NCBI GenBank assembly: GCA_031763025.1
Contig: JASSKH010000029.1
Location: 1,798,001-1,862,000, forward strand
DNA: 64,000 nucleotides
Direction: 5' to 3'
DNA from: Macrocystis pyrifera
Taxonomy: Eukaryota; Sar; Phaeophyceae; Laminariales; Laminariaceae
The position numbers were made by a program, and so were the translations under genes. This document shows, one piece after another, positions 63,692 to 64,000 of the stretch; position 1 is the first letter of the stretch, and every line of letters starts with the position of its first letter. Under the pieces are notes generated by a model. That model saw nothing but the letters and a program-made list of their open reading frames with translations. It did no database searches and was not told the DNA's origin.

Positions 63692-63700
63692 GTACCAGGT
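63692..63700. repeat. TACCAGGTA motif 15
   Basis: Exact 9-mer, context CTG-motif-TGC, close after the 105 bp duplication. Confidence 0.8.
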
Positions 63701-64000
63701 ATGCATATATTTATGTTGTGCGAGCTACTATTAATACTAGTGCTGTAGATCGAGGTCAAGTCTCGAAATGTTAGTTGGTTGCGTTCGACGTGAACATAGT
63801 ATCAAAGATCCAGCTCGTACGACGTATCTTTTGGGTCGAGTTGTGACGTATCAATACGACAGAAAAATGACTACGATATCAAGATCCTACAGATATCTTG
63901 CTTTCCAGCGGTAAAAGTGACAAGTAGGAGCGACCTACTTTGTCAAAGTTGTTGTCGTTGTTCTCACATTTAATTCATCGCCATAATAAAAAAACAATGC

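Noticed and set aside
5293-63700. That TACCAGGTA marks splice junctions (CAG followed by GTA)
   Set aside because: It occurs in both orientations, mostly far from any exon, and appears as a clean 7-bp gain between paralogues; splice signals do not predict that. Not fully excluded for individual sites.
62999-63748. A 249-codon plus-strand frame
   Set aside because: Its length comes from a T-rich low-complexity start and a 105-bp duplication whose period is a multiple of three. No domain or splice support.

Overview
This is a repeat-rich, gene-poor stretch of a nuclear eukaryotic genome. The signs are multi-exon gene models with GTAAGT/GTGAGT donors, a spliced secreted protein, poly(A) signals, tRNA-headed SINEs, LINE and tyrosine-recombinase retrotransposons, MITEs, satellites and many CTG/CAG microsatellites. 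There is no bacterial operon structure. A stramenopile, most likely a brown alga, fits best (CTG-rich repeats, the style of the secreted cysteine-rich family), but that placement is inference.

Layout. 0.1-11.5 kb holds two near-identical copies of a secreted, cysteine-containing protein gene. The first (895-1796) shows only its last exon. The second can be read as three phase-compatible exons (8062-8187, 9187-9262, 10594-11495). A TA-flanked ~109 bp MITE family with TTACGGGGG ends is scattered around them, twice inside intron 1. 12-20 kb holds diverged duplicated blocks, an orphan exon-like segment at 17.7 kb, a second SINE-like family, a small palindromic MITE and a 5'-truncated LINE. 21.6-24.9 kb is a GGGGATCCCC palindrome field followed by a ~173 bp satellite of 12 diverged units, abutting a decayed integrase on the minus strand. 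28.9-29.8 kb is a GGGTC minisatellite. 30.1-33 kb is a broken LINE with RT motifs. 34.4-37.05 kb is a broken DIRS-like element (RT, RNase H-like, tyrosine recombinase) on the minus strand. 38-45 kb has several short tandem arrays. 48.98-59.17 kb is a direct triplication of a 3.2-3.7 kb unit carrying a spliced gene with zinc-finger-like pairs and an OTU-like C-terminus. That array, together with a SINE at its right edge, lies inside a ~368 bp repeat that resumes at 59.5-60.9 kb. 61.7-63.7 kb holds more repeats and a SINE.

The most unusual signal is a 9-bp motif, TACC(A/T)GGTA. I count 15 exact copies, where about 0.5 is expected by chance for both orientations. Comparison of the three paralogous units shows the motif, or a one-base variant, arising at sites where the sister copies have only TA. 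It therefore looks like a 5-bp CCWGG insertion plus TA duplication, the form expected of excision footprints of a TA-targeting transposon whose full element is not visible here. Most coding sequences in the window are broken or partial. The 8062-11495 gene is the best candidate for an intact one.
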